Below, one piece after another: positions 6,368 to 14,609 of a DNA stretch of 24,014 bases. A model generated the notes under the pieces. It saw only the letters and a list, made by a program, of their open reading frames with translations. It was not told the DNA's origin and searched no databases. The DNA comes from Syntrophaceae bacterium UBA2210. GTDB taxonomy: Bacteria; Desulfobacterota; Syntrophia; Syntrophales; UBA2210. Every line of letters starts with the position of its first letter. Position 1 is the stretch's first letter. The stretch spans positions 8,592 to 32,605 of the forward strand of contig DCUQ01000010.1 in the NCBI GenBank assembly GCA_002327865.1. Direction: 5' to 3'. The translations under genes were made by a program, and so were the position numbers.

Positions 6368-7435
6368 TCAATTCGTTAATATACGGGCTATATCATTATA
6401 AAAAACAAATATCATCAAAAGTATCAGGAGAAAGAATCCTACCTGCTGGGATATCTCTCTCCATCTAATGCTGACTTCTTTGCCGGTAACAGCTTCTACA
6501 AGGAAAAAACAGAGATGTCCGCCGTCAAGCACCGGTATGGGCAGAAGATTCAAGACCCCGAGGTTTATGCTTAATACAGCCATAAGGAATATAAACGGTA
6601 TAGCCCCTTTACGGACCTGGGAACCGGCCATCTGGGCTATCAGTATCGGTCCGCCCAGTTCTTTGGGAGAAACAACACCCTGTACTATTTTAACAAGTCC
6701 CAGACAGGTAAGTTTCGTCCATCCCCAGGTCTGTCCTACCCCAGCGTACAGTGCTCCCACCGGCCCCTGCCGGACCAGAACCGTTTCATCGGAAATGGCT
6801 ATGCCTATCCGATATGTACTGATCTCTTCACCGAAGATATTTTTAGCTTTTATCAATTTCGGCAATACGGAGAGTGTAAGATTCTCGTTTCCACGCGCTA
6901 CTACTATGGCCAGTTTCTTCCCGTTGCTTTCACTGATCGCATCCACGAGTTCGGACCAGCGTGATATTTCAGTGTCATCGACGGCAACAATAACATCTCC
7001 GCTTTGAATGCCGGCTTCATACGCCGAACTGTCTTTCTGGACATCTCCGATCCTGGAGGTGGAAACCGGAACCCCGGCGGCGTATACTACGGCAAAGGCA
7101 AGGATGGCAAAGATAAAATTGGTCAACGGACCCGCCGCCACTATTGCTATCTTTCGCAACGCGGTCTGCTCCCGGAATGACCGCTCCTTATCTTCAGGAG
7201 ACAATTCTTCATCACGTTCCGATTCACCCAGCATCTTAACGTACCCCCCGAGAGGTATCGCAGACAGGGTGTATTCCGTTTCTCCTATTCTTTTGCCGAT
7301 AACTTTCGGACCGAAACCAAGCGAAAATTTCAGAACACGCACACCAAAGAATTTCGCCACACAAAAATGGCCCAGCTCGTGGACAAAAATTAAAACTCCC
7401 AGCAAAATTATGACCGATACGATACTTAGACCCAT
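6368..7435 (-). CDS. rseP: Site-2 zinc metalloprotease RseP (M50 family)
   Basis: This 355-residue polytopic inner-membrane protease performs intramembrane cleavage, classically of anti-sigma factors and leftover signal peptides. The zinc motif HELGH lies at residues 19-23 in the first helix. The third-ligand motif NLLPIPVLDGGH lies near residue 300. A single PDZ domain occupies roughly 115-200 (RIGDVQKDSSAYEAGIQSGDVI). E. coli RseP has two PDZ domains and about 450 residues, so this is the shorter one-PDZ type common outside gammaproteobacteria. Its ATG overlaps the dxr stop by one base (TAATG), and AAGGTGAT provides a good Shine-Dalgarno site. No anti-sigma gene is visible in the window, so its substrates are unknown. 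Confidence 0.95.
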   Translation of the reverse strand: MGLSIVSVIILLGVLIFVHELGHFCVAKFFGVRVLKFSLGFGPKVIGKRIGETEYTLSAIPLGGYVKMLGESERDEELSPEDKERSFREQTALRKIAIVAAGPLTNFIFAILAFAVVYAAGVPVSTSRIGDVQKDSSAYEAGIQSGDVIVAVDDTEISRWSELVDAISESNGKKLAIVVARGNENLTLSVLPKLIKAKNIFGEEISTYRIGIAISDETVLVRQGPVGALYAGVGQTWGWTKLTCLGLVKIVQGVVSPKELGGPILIAQMAGSQVRKGAIPFIFLMAVLSINLGVLNLLPIPVLDGGHLCFFLVEAVTGKEVSIRWREISQQVGFFLLILLMIFVFYNDIARILTN

Positions 7436-8601
7436 TAAGATATCACCTTATTCTCAATAACTTCCCCGGTTCTGACACGCCCCCGGTGGTCCGCAGCGAA
7501 AACATCTCCAACCCGGGTGATTTCCTGTGTTCCGCAGGAATCCAGAACTTCCTTAACTATGGGAACAATGTCTACGAAGCGTATTTTTCCTTCTATGAAA
7601 GCTTCTACCGCCACCTCATTCGAAGCGTTCAGAACCGCCGGCGCTGACCCGCCCCTTTCGGCCGCAACGTACGCAAGCTCCAAAGCCGGAAACCTGGCGT
7701 GATCCGGTTTTATAAAATCTAGCGCACCTATGGAACTTAAATCCGGTGGTTCCACTGCTCCGGGCAATCTTTCGGGATATGAGAGGGCGTATGATATGGG
7801 GCCGCGCATATCGGGTACCCCTAACTGGGCTATAACGGAACCGTCGATATATTCGACCATTGAATGCACGATACTCTGGGGGTGTACACAAACGGCTATC
7901 TTGTCTATGTCCATGTCAAACAGCCACCTCGCCTCTATGATCTCGAGCGCCTTGTTCATCATGGATGCGGAATCTATTGTAATCTTCCGCCCCATTTCCC
8001 AATTCGGATGTTTTAGCGCATCCGCGAGCGTTACATGCTCAAACCGCTCAAGCGGAAGATTCAGGAAAGGTCCCCCGGATGCCGTCAGCACAAGTCTCTT
8101 TACTTCCTCTTTATTATGACCCCTCAGACATTGAAAGATCGCGCTGTGCTCGCTGTCAACAGGAAGTATCTTCACGCCCCGTGACGCGGCCTCGGCAACC
8201 ACTATTTCCCCCGCCATGACCATCGTTTCTTTGTTGGCAAGCGCAATGTCTTTTCCCGCATTAATTGCTTCAATCGTCGGAGAAAGCCCCGCAGCTCCCG
8301 ATATGGCCGATACAACCATATCTGTCTTTTTCAGCGAAGCAACTTCCCTGTATCCGTCGTCACCAGATACTACCTTCGGTACGGCAGGATTACGGAGAAT
8401 TTCGCGAAGCCTGCCGGCATATTCTTCATCGACAACGGAAACGATCTCCGGTTTGAATCTGTCTATCTGTCTCTTGAGAAGCGAAAGATTCGTACCTGCT
8501 GCAAGGGCAACTACCCTGAACCTGGCGGGATTCCGGGCTACGATATCGAGGGTATTCACCCCTATGGAACCCGTTGATCCCAGAATTGATATATTCTTCA
8601 T
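7435..8601 (-). CDS. dxr: 1-deoxy-D-xylulose 5-phosphate reductoisomerase
   Basis: This 388-residue enzyme converts 1-deoxyxylulose 5-phosphate to 2-C-methylerythritol 4-phosphate with NADPH, the committed step of the MEP isoprenoid pathway. The NADPH-binding GSTGSIG lies at residues 8-14. The divalent-metal and substrate motifs are present: ALANKETMVMAG, LPVDSEHSAIFQ, TASGGPF, and the block HPNWEMGRKITIDSASMMNK. The length is typical and no key residue appears lost. The start overlaps the cdsA stop as ATGA, and rseP overlaps its end, so the three genes are tightly coupled. It supplies isoprenoid units used by the neighbouring uppS product. Confidence 0.97.
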   Translation of the reverse strand: MKNISILGSTGSIGVNTLDIVARNPARFRVVALAAGTNLSLLKRQIDRFKPEIVSVVDEEYAGRLREILRNPAVPKVVSGDDGYREVASLKKTDMVVSAISGAAGLSPTIEAINAGKDIALANKETMVMAGEIVVAEAASRGVKILPVDSEHSAIFQCLRGHNKEEVKRLVLTASGGPFLNLPLERFEHVTLADALKHPNWEMGRKITIDSASMMNKALEIIEARWLFDMDIDKIAVCVHPQSIVHSMVEYIDGSVIAQLGVPDMRGPISYALSYPERLPGAVEPPDLSSIGALDFIKPDHARFPALELAYVAAERGGSAPAVLNASNEVAVEAFIEGKIRFVDIVPIVKEVLDSCGTQEITRVGDVFAADHRGRVRTGEVIENKVIS

Positions 8602-9404
8602 CTAATCACTAGCACATTATAATAATATACGAAGGGAATCATAAAAATAAGTGAGTCCATACGGTCAAGTATACCCCCATGCCCGGGGAGAAAAAACCCC
8701 GAATCCTTAACCATGGAAATCCTTTTGACGATCGATTCGCAAAGATCCCCCAACTGCCCGATAATGCTTCCCATGAAACCGAGAATTATCGCATGAAAGA
8801 AAGGAAGATCATGAAGAAACAGGAGTTTGAATACCAGGCACCCGATAATGGTTCCGACGATGGAACCGATCGCTCCTTCTACTGTTTTCCCCGAGCTGAC
8901 CGCAGGGATCAGTTTCGTCTTTCCCATGGATCTTCCTGCGTAAAAAGCACTGCTGTCACCCGAGAAGGCGGCAACGATAATAAAAAATATCCAGGCAATG
9001 CCGTTTTCCGAAGATCTGAGAATAATAATATAAGATATAAGCAGTGGAATATACATAAAGCCGAACACGACCCCGGCAAGCGATGCGAATTCGGCTAACC
9101 TGTTTCCAGCCCTTAAGAGAAAAAGCAGGAAAACAACAATAAATGAGAAGGTAGTCGTGGCAAGCAACAATTGCTCCCCTCCCAGATATGCGGATAAAGG
9201 TATCAGAACAGCCAGGACCAGTCCCTCGGTTTTTTCCCAGTAGTACTTCCCCTTGAAGAGCATGGAATTGTACTCGAACATGCATCCCGCAATGACCAGG
9301 GTTATCAGTATGAAAAAGAACAAAGGGGAGCCGTACACAATCGCCACGATCAGTAATGGTACCGCTATAATTCCTGTAATCCACCGTTTTACGTGGGAAC
9401 CCAT
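8598..9404 (-). CDS. cdsA: Phosphatidate cytidylyltransferase (CDP-diglyceride synthase)
   Basis: This 268-residue membrane protein activates phosphatidic acid with CTP to give CDP-diacylglycerol, the common phospholipid precursor used by PssA in this same window. It is hydrophobic throughout, with about seven or eight transmembrane helices. The C-terminal family signature is intact: SIVKRISMVKDSG, then LPGHGGILDRMDS with the catalytic acidic residues. The earlier segment GDSSAFYAGRSMGKTK is also conserved. AAGGAT precedes the ATG at 9404. It follows uppS by 13 nt and overlaps dxr by 4 nt, the classic uppS-cdsA-dxr-rseP order. Confidence 0.96.
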   Translation of the reverse strand: MGSHVKRWITGIIAVPLLIVAIVYGSPLFFFILITLVIAGCMFEYNSMLFKGKYYWEKTEGLVLAVLIPLSAYLGGEQLLLATTTFSFIVVFLLFLLRAGNRLAEFASLAGVVFGFMYIPLLISYIIILRSSENGIAWIFFIIVAAFSGDSSAFYAGRSMGKTKLIPAVSSGKTVEGAIGSIVGTIIGCLVFKLLFLHDLPFFHAIILGFMGSIIGQLGDLCESIVKRISMVKDSGFFLPGHGGILDRMDSLIFMIPFVYYYNVLVIR

Positions 9405-9417
9405 GGTACTAATCCTT

Positions 9418-10146
9418 CTACAGCTGATCGCTTATCAAGCCGAATCGTCTTTCTCTCCGTTGATAATCTATTATGGCTTGTATCAGATCTTCCTTCGAAA
9501 AATCCGGCCACAGCACGTCCGTAAAATACAGCTCGGTATATGCCAGTTGCCACAGTAGAAAGTTACTAAGCCGGTATTCTCCGCTCGTTCTTATCAGAAG
9601 ATCCGGATCGGGCATTCCAGCAGTGTCCAGATAGCCCGAGAAAAAATCTTTCGTGATTGAGTCTTCATCGATATTCGCAGATTTACTCTCTCTCAACAGC
9701 TTTTTGACCGCACCCACGATCTCGTCCCGTCCACCATAACTCAGGGCAAGATTCAGAACCATTCCTTTGTTCTCCGACGTTCTTTCAATAACATCGCGGA
9801 GTACATCATGAACTCTCCTGGGAAGCCTGTCTGTATCGCCTATAGCGACCAGTTTTATATCGGTTTCTCTCATCTCCTGAAGTTCCAGACGAAGATAGTC
9901 TTCGAGAAGCGACGACAATGCCATTACTTCATTTTCAGGACGCTGCCAGTTCTCGACCGAAAACGCGTAGAGAGTAAGGTACTTTATACCCATCTCTCGA
10001 CAGGTTTTAACCGCAAGGCGAACCGCCTCGGCCCCCTTCTTGTGGCCCATTATTCTGTTCAACAGGTTTTTCTTCGCCCATCTGCCATTACCATCCATTA
10101 TTATGGCTATGTGACGTGGGAGTTTTTCCTTGATAATTCTATGCAT
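9418..10146 (-). CDS. uppS: Isoprenyl transferase (undecaprenyl diphosphate synthase)
   Basis: This 242-residue cis-prenyltransferase condenses isopentenyl diphosphate onto farnesyl diphosphate to make undecaprenyl diphosphate, the lipid carrier for peptidoglycan and polysaccharides. The pyrophosphate-binding motif is IIMDGNGRWAK, with D18 as the catalytic aspartate. TLYAFSVENWQRP and RTSGEYRLSNFLLWQLAYTE are the other diagnostic blocks. The ATG at 10146 has GGAAGAAG upstream. It is the first gene after the strong frr terminator, so the envelope run probably has its own promoter in the 88 nt between. I could see only weak candidates there (TTGAAA with a poor -10). Confidence 0.97.
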   Translation of the reverse strand: MHRIIKEKLPRHIAIIMDGNGRWAKKNLLNRIMGHKKGAEAVRLAVKTCREMGIKYLTLYAFSVENWQRPENEVMALSSLLEDYLRLELQEMRETDIKLVAIGDTDRLPRRVHDVLRDVIERTSENKGMVLNLALSYGGRDEIVGAVKKLLRESKSANIDEDSITKDFFSGYLDTAGMPDPDLLIRTSGEYRLSNFLLWQLAYTELYFTDVLWPDFSKEDLIQAIIDYQRRERRFGLISDQL

Positions 10147-10233
10147 ATATCTTCTTCCATCTCAAAATCAAGTACCACAGCACCCCGCTATTTTCAACAG
10201 GTATCTTAAGTAGATAACTTCCGATTCACGAAC

Positions 10234-10255
10234 AAAAAAGGGGCCTGTCGGCCCC
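10234..10255 (-). terminator. Strong intrinsic terminator after frr
   Basis: On the minus strand GGGGCC, loop GACA and GGCCCC form a perfect 6-bp all-G+C stem, immediately followed by six T residues. It lies 23 nt after the frr stop codon and ends the rpsB-tsf-pyrH-frr transcript before uppS. Confidence 0.92.
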
Positions 10256-10278
10256 GTCGTCCACGCTCTCGATATCTG

Positions 10279-10836
10279 CTATACTTCCATGATCTCCGCT
10301 TCTTTAGCGGTGAGGCGGTCTGTCATCTTCTCGATGTAATCGTCGGTAGTCTTTTGGACTTTCTCCTGACAATCATGCATATTGTCCTCAGATATGTCCC
10401 CATCCGTTTTCAGTTTCTTCAGGTCGGCATTGGCATCTCTTCGCGCGTTCCGGAGTCGTACCTTGTACTCCTCCGTCATCTTCCTTACGACCTTTACAAG
10501 CTCTTTTCTTCTTTCTTCCGTAAGAGGAGGAATGCTTATCCTGATCACCTTTCCATCGCTGTTCGGAACCAGCCCCAGCTCTGATTTTTGTATGGCTTTT
10601 CCAATGGCATCGATAGCCCCCTTGTCCCATGGAGAAATAAGAATAAGCTGGCTCTCGGGAGTGGAAAGAGTGGCGATCTGATTGAGAGGTGTCGGGGTTC
10701 CATAGTAATCCACCTTTATGCCATCAAGGAGCGCCACGGATGCCCTGCCCGTTCGCACTTTATTGAACGCTTTTTCGAGGGACTGTACATGCCCTTCCAT
10801 TGTTTCTTTCAATTGCTCGAATATCAGATCTGTCAT
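10279..10836 (-). CDS. frr: Ribosome recycling factor
   Basis: This 185-residue protein has the exact usual length of RRF, which with EF-G splits the post-termination ribosome. The family features are clear: [30 protein letters not shown] in the first third, the domain II hinge with [17 protein letters not shown], then the coiled helix [20 protein letters not shown] and a charged C-terminal helix. Its ATG overlaps the pyrH stop as ATGA, and GGGTGA inside pyrH serves as ribosome-binding site. It is the last gene of the rpsB operon and is followed by a strong terminator. Confidence 0.98.
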   Translation of the reverse strand: MTDLIFEQLKETMEGHVQSLEKAFNKVRTGRASVALLDGIKVDYYGTPTPLNQIATLSTPESQLILISPWDKGAIDAIGKAIQKSELGLVPNSDGKVIRISIPPLTEERRKELVKVVRKMTEEYKVRLRNARRDANADLKKLKTDGDISEDNMHDCQEKVQKTTDDYIEKMTDRLTAKEAEIMEV

Positions 10837-11555
10837 TTTTCACCCGTAACAACCGTTCCTATGGATTTTCCACAGACAACGCTCTTTATATTCCCCCTCT
10901 TTTCAAAGTTGAAAACGACAAGAGGAAGGTTGTTGTCCCTGCACATGGAAATCGCGGTCGAGTCCATTACCCTGAGGTTTCTGGCCAGGATGTCGGTATA
11001 AGTTATCCTGTCGAACATTACGGCATCTTTTTCTTTTACGGGATCTTTATCGTAAACACCGTCTACCTTCGTGGCCTTCAGTATGACATCCGCCTGTATT
11101 TCCATGGCTCTCAAAGAAGCCGCCGTATCCGTAGTCAGATAAGGATTTCCGGTACCGCACGCGAAAATTACCACCCTTCCCTTTTCCAGGTGCCGTACCG
11201 CCCTTCTTTTTATAAAAGGTTCCGCTATCGCCCTCATCTCTATGGCAGACAGGACTCTCGTAGGAATCCCACGATCCTCAAGCGCATTCTGAAGAGCCAG
11301 ACTGTTCATCGCCGTGGCGAGCATCCCCATATAGTCGGCGGAAACCCTGTCTATACCTCTGGCACTCGCTTCCACCCCCCGAAAGATATTTCCGCCACCG
11401 ATAACGATACCCATCTGAACGCCCAGCATCTTGACGTCTTCGATCTCTTCGGCCATAAATTTCAGCACATTCGTGTCGATTCCGAAGGAACTGGCACCCA
11501 GCAATACTTCTCCGCTTAATTTAAGGAGTATTCTTTTATATACGGGTTTATCCAC
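10833..11555 (-). CDS. pyrH: Uridylate kinase (UMP kinase)
   Basis: This 240-residue protein is the bacterial amino-acid-kinase-fold UMP kinase, which phosphorylates UMP to UDP with ATP and is typically hexameric and regulated by GTP and UTP. The N-terminal [10 protein letters not shown] is the ATP-binding lysine motif, IGGGNIFRG at about 52-60 forms the phosphate loop, and the segments [13 protein letters not shown] and [13 protein letters not shown] are diagnostic. The start codon is GTG at 11555, with a modest AGG Shine-Dalgarno core. It lies 72 nt after tsf and overlaps frr by 4 nt. The rpsB-tsf-pyrH-frr order is widely conserved. Confidence 0.97.
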   Translation of the reverse strand: MDKPVYKRILLKLSGEVLLGASSFGIDTNVLKFMAEEIEDVKMLGVQMGIVIGGGNIFRGVEASARGIDRVSADYMGMLATAMNSLALQNALEDRGIPTRVLSAIEMRAIAEPFIKRRAVRHLEKGRVVIFACGTGNPYLTTDTAASLRAMEIQADVILKATKVDGVYDKDPVKEKDAVMFDRITYTDILARNLRVMDSTAISMCRDNNLPLVVFNFEKRGNIKSVVCGKSIGTVVTGEK

Positions 11556-11627
11556 TCTTCAAACCTGGGAACAGAAAAGATATTTATATTTTTAAAGAAA
11601 CCGTTGTAATCCTATAGCCACCGATCG

Positions 11628-12227
11628 CTATATATCCTCACCCAGCTGGAAGCGGGCAAACCTCTTTACGGAAATGTTTTCGCCCGTGTTCGCTATCATA
11701 TTGTTAACCAGCGTCTGGACCGTAATATCCATGTCTTTTACAAATTTCTGGTTCAGGAGGCAGACCTCTTCATAAAACTTCTTGATCTTGCCGTCGATGA
11801 TCTTATCGATGATTTTTTCAGGCTTGCCCTCGGCCAGTGCCTGGTCTCTGTATATGACACGCTCCCTTTCCATAACTTTTTCGGGAATTTCTTCAGGCTT
11901 CAGGTAGGTAGGATTCGCCGCAGCAATCTGCATGGCAATATCTTTTACCATATTTTTAAAATTATCTGTCTTGGCGACGAAATCCGTCTCACAGTTCACC
12001 TCAACCAGGACACCTATCTTCCCGGCCATATGTATATAAGACTCGATCATTCCGTCTTTCGTGGCCCTTGAAGATCTCTTTGTCGCGGCAGACAATCCCT
12101 TCTTTCGCAAGTATTCGACCGCTTTCTCGAAATTGCCTTCAGAGGCGGCAAGCGCCTCTTTACAATCCATCATACCCGCGTTTGTTTTATCTCGTAACTC
12201 TTTTACCATGGACGCTGTAATGCTCAA
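11628..12227 (-). CDS. tsf: Elongation factor Ts, short form, TTG start
   Basis: This 199-residue protein exchanges GDP for GTP on EF-Tu. The N-terminal UBA-like domain is clear (ITASMVKELRDKTNAGMMDC, then KEAL), followed by the conserved NCETDFVAKTDNF core near 79-91 and the C-terminal coiled region. At 199 residues it is shorter than the E. coli protein (283) and belongs to the compact class. The start is TTG at 12227. The family N-terminus extends this far, and the near-perfect GAGGAGG lies seven bases upstream inside the last rpsB codons. The next ATG, six codons later, would cut into the UBA helix. It begins 2 nt after the rpsB stop. Confidence 0.96.
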   Translation of the reverse strand: MSITASMVKELRDKTNAGMMDCKEALAASEGNFEKAVEYLRKKGLSAATKRSSRATKDGMIESYIHMAGKIGVLVEVNCETDFVAKTDNFKNMVKDIAMQIAAANPTYLKPEEIPEKVMERERVIYRDQALAEGKPEKIIDKIIDGKIKKFYEEVCLLNQKFVKDMDITVQTLVNNMIANTGENISVKRFARFQLGEDI

Positions 12228-12229
12228 TG

Positions 12230-13060
12230 TTATTCCTCCTCGGTTTCCTGTGTCTCTATATCTTCCACATCCTCTTCGAGAACAACTTCTTGCGTGCTTT
12301 CAATACTCTCCGGGACATCCTTTTCTTCATCCCCCTGTTCTCCAGCCTTATCGCTCTCTGCACGGATAAATTCTTCCAGTTTCATTTTTCCTTCAAGGAC
12401 GGCATCCGCGATCCTGGCCGCAAACAGTTTTATAGCCCGTATGGCATCGTCATTGCCCGGAATTACATAATCTATGTCATCAGGATTGCAATTAGTATCG
12501 ACAACAGCCACTATCGGAATCCCCAGCTTTCCGGCTTCTTTGACGGCTATATTTTCCTTCTTGGGATCAACGATGAAAATGATCCCGGGATGTTCTGTCA
12601 TTTCTCTTATTCCTCCCAGAACCTTCTGAAGCTTTTCTCTTTCTCTCTGGAGTCCCAGGATTTCCTTTTTGGGAAATGAGTTAATGCTTTCATCGTTAAA
12701 CATCGAGTCGAGCATTGACAGCCGGTCTACACTTTTTTTAATCGTTACAAAATTCGTCAGCATTCCACCAAGCCAGCGATGGTTGATATAAGGCATTCCA
12801 GCCCGATCGGCTTCGGCCTTGATGGATTCCTGTGCCTGTCTCTTGGTGCCGACAAACATGACATCGCGGCCGGAAGCAACCATATCCACGACGGCGGCAT
12901 AAGCCGCATCAAACATCTGCACAGTCTGCTGAAGATCTATTATGTAGATGCCGTTTCTCGCCCCGAATATGTAGGGCTTCATTTTTGGATTCCATCTGTT
13001 CGTCTGGTGCCCGAAATGCACTCCGGACTCCAGCAACATTTTCATTGATACCTTTGACAT
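12230..13060 (-). CDS. rpsB: 30S ribosomal protein S2 with long acidic tail
   Basis: This 276-residue protein is ribosomal protein S2. [55 protein letters not shown] and [15 protein letters not shown] are all present. I chose the ATG at 13060, which has AGAGGAG upstream. The frame is open 39 codons further up, but that stretch is unlike S2 and lies in the 5' leader. After about residue 235 comes a tail in which 19 of the last 41 residues are Asp or Glu, longer and more acidic than in E. coli S2. The end of the tail also encodes the tsf ribosome-binding site. It heads the operon, with a promoter and structured leader upstream. Confidence 0.97.
   Translation of the reverse strand: MSKVSMKMLLESGVHFGHQTNRWNPKMKPYIFGARNGIYIIDLQQTVQMFDAAYAAVVDMVASGRDVMFVGTKRQAQESIKAEADRAGMPYINHRWLGGMLTNFVTIKKSVDRLSMLDSMFNDESINSFPKKEILGLQREREKLQKVLGGIREMTEHPGIIFIVDPKKENIAVKEAGKLGIPIVAVVDTNCNPDDIDYVIPGNDDAIRAIKLFAARIADAVLEGKMKLEEFIRAESDKAGEQGDEEKDVPESIESTQEVVLEEDVEDIETQETEEE
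12235..12241 (-). promoter_or_regulatory. tsf: Ribosome-binding site of tsf inside rpsB
   Basis: GAGGAGG on the minus strand is a near-perfect Shine-Dalgarno sequence encoded by the last Glu codons of rpsB, seven bases before TTG at 12227. It decides the tsf start codon and couples the two genes. Confidence 0.8.
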
Positions 13061-13100
13061 ATAATTCTCCTCTTTTGTTTTTTCCTCCACCCCCGTCATT

Positions 13101-13139
13101 TTATCAGAGGACCTGGAAAGACAGGCAACTCTCTGATAA
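13101..13139 (-). promoter_or_regulatory. Structured 5' leader of rpsB, candidate autoregulatory element
   Basis: TTATCAGAG and CTCTGATAA form a perfect 9-bp stem enclosing 21 nt, within which CCTG and CAGG make an inner 4-bp stem with a 6-nt loop. It lies 41-79 nt upstream of the rpsB start and within the transcript predicted from the upstream promoter. In E. coli, S2 represses its own operon through the rpsB leader; this structure could play that part here. The sequence does not match an E. coli-type leader that I can recall, so the role is an inference. Confidence 0.45.
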
Positions 13140-13172
13140 TCAGGGAATGAGCGTAATAAGTTGCAGCGGGAT

Positions 13173-13201
13173 ACCATATACGGCGGAAATAATCAAGGCA
13201 A
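13173..13201 (-). promoter_or_regulatory. Candidate promoter of rpsB-tsf-pyrH-frr
   Basis: On the minus strand TTGCCT (13196-13201) and TATGGT (13173-13178) are exactly 17 nt apart, each matching four of six consensus bases. Transcription would start near 13166 and give a leader of about 106 nt containing the hairpin at 13101-13139. Confidence 0.5.
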
Positions 13202-13269
13202 AAACAACGCCGCTTATTCACTGTAACACTTCGCTGAGAAACGCATAAAATCGAAAAAGCAGTGATTAT

Positions 13270-13307
13270 GAAAATATCCGCCTGTTCCAGGTTTGTCAGG
13301 GTCGGAT
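13270..13307 (-). terminator. Possible weak terminator after argJ
   Basis: On the minus strand ATCCG and CCTG pair with CAGG and CGGAT, leaving a 2-nt bulge and a 12-nt loop, followed by ATTTTC. The structure starts at the argJ stop codon. The T-run is short, so termination may be inefficient. Confidence 0.35.
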
Positions 13308-14491
13308 CAACTGTGGTAATACGAGTTGATCTTTATATACTCATGGGAAAGATCGGACGTATAAAGACTGAATGCCTCTTTTCCCATCCCGAGCCGCACC
13401 AGAACACGGATGGTATCTTTCTTCATTATCTCGGCAGCCCGTTTTCCCGAAACTCCCGCACCATTGATAAACAAGGGAATATCTTCGATATAGAGCTCCA
13501 GCGAATCGGTCGAGAATTGAACCCTCGTAGCGCCTGCCGCCGATATGATCCTTCCCCAGTTCGGATCTTCGCCGAAAAAAGCCGCCTTTACAAGATTGGA
13601 ATTCGCTATCGCGTACGCAATCTCTTTCGCATCGGCCTCCAGCTTTGCCCCTTCAATCATAATTTTTATCAGCTTTGTCGAACCCTCTCCGTCCCTGACG
13701 ATAGATTGCGCGAGAGAATCCATAACACTCAGCAGGGCTTCACGGAACTCGATCAGACCGCCGGATGCTTCATCGATGGGATTGTTTCCCGCGACACCGT
13801 TCGCCAGCAGTATAACGGTATCATTCGTGCTCATGCACCCGTCTACCGTTATCGCATTAAAACTCCTGTCGACGCATTCCTTGAATACAGTGTCCAGACA
13901 AGCCTGATCGACAGCGGCATCCGTCATTATAAACGAGAGCATTGTCGCCATTTTTGGCTCTATCATTCCGGCTCCCTTGGCAATTCCGCAAATTGTAATC
14001 TCTTTCCCCGCGATGGAAGACTTACGGCATTCTATCTTTATAAACCTGTCGGTCGTTATAATACCTTCGGCGACTGAGGGCATACCATCCGCGCTCAATC
14101 CTCCGACAAGCGTTTCTATCGACCGTGTGATCTTTTCTATGGGAAGTTTCTCGCCGATGATACCCGTAGAAGCAACCAGAACGAGTTCATCGTCTATTCC
14201 CAGTACCTCGGCGGCGGCTGCCGACATGGATGCGGCATCTTCGTCGCCGTCTTTTCCGGTAGCCGCGTTGGCATTACCACTGTTTATTATAATAGCCTGG
14301 GCGATGCCTTTTTGTATCTTTTGCATATCGAGTACGACCGGAGCAGCCTTGAACCGGTTTGTAGTAAACACCCCGACCGCTCTGGCGGGGACTTCCGAGA
14401 ATATCAGGGACAGATCTTTTCTCCCTCCGACTTTTATACCGGCGGCCACTCCGTTGCCCAGAAATCCCGGGACGTTGAAACTGTCATGCAT
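13307..14491 (-). CDS. argJ: Bifunctional glutamate N-acetyltransferase / amino-acid acetyltransferase
   Basis: This 394-residue ornithine-acetyltransferase family enzyme recycles the acetyl group between N-acetylornithine and glutamate in arginine synthesis; many bacterial members also use acetyl-CoA. The proenzyme cleaves itself before the nucleophile T183 in KGAGMIEPKMATML, giving alpha and beta chains. The family blocks NSGNANAATG, STGIIGEKLP and DGCMSTNDTV are present, and the C-terminus (DLSHEYIKINSYYHS) is complete. I chose the ATG at 14491, preceded by GGAG. An in-frame TTG at 14515 lacks a ribosome-binding site. It follows secA by about 118 nt. No other arginine gene is near, so its placement reflects inherited gene order, not a pathway cluster. 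Confidence 0.96.
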   Translation of the reverse strand: MHDSFNVPGFLGNGVAAGIKVGGRKDLSLIFSEVPARAVGVFTTNRFKAAPVVLDMQKIQKGIAQAIIINSGNANAATGKDGDEDAASMSAAAAEVLGIDDELVLVASTGIIGEKLPIEKITRSIETLVGGLSADGMPSVAEGIITTDRFIKIECRKSSIAGKEITICGIAKGAGMIEPKMATMLSFIMTDAAVDQACLDTVFKECVDRSFNAITVDGCMSTNDTVILLANGVAGNNPIDEASGGLIEFREALLSVMDSLAQSIVRDGEGSTKLIKIMIEGAKLEADAKEIAYAIANSNLVKAAFFGEDPNWGRIISAAGATRVQFSTDSLELYIEDIPLFINGAGVSGKRAAEIMKKDTIRVLVRLGMGKEAFSLYTSDLSHEYIKINSYYHS

Positions 14492-14609
14492 AGTAATATT
14501 CTCCACAGCTTTCAAAAACTTTATCTTGAATGTATATCCTTCCGGACGGACAGATATATTGTCTTTGTCTCTTCCGCGTAATGTGTATTGACCCTTTCCC
14601 GTCTGGTGT

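Noticed and set aside
13061..13177. N-terminal extension of S2 by 39 codons
   Set aside because: S2 begins at [18 protein letters not shown] with AGAGGAG upstream; the extension overlaps the leader hairpin and has no S2 similarity.
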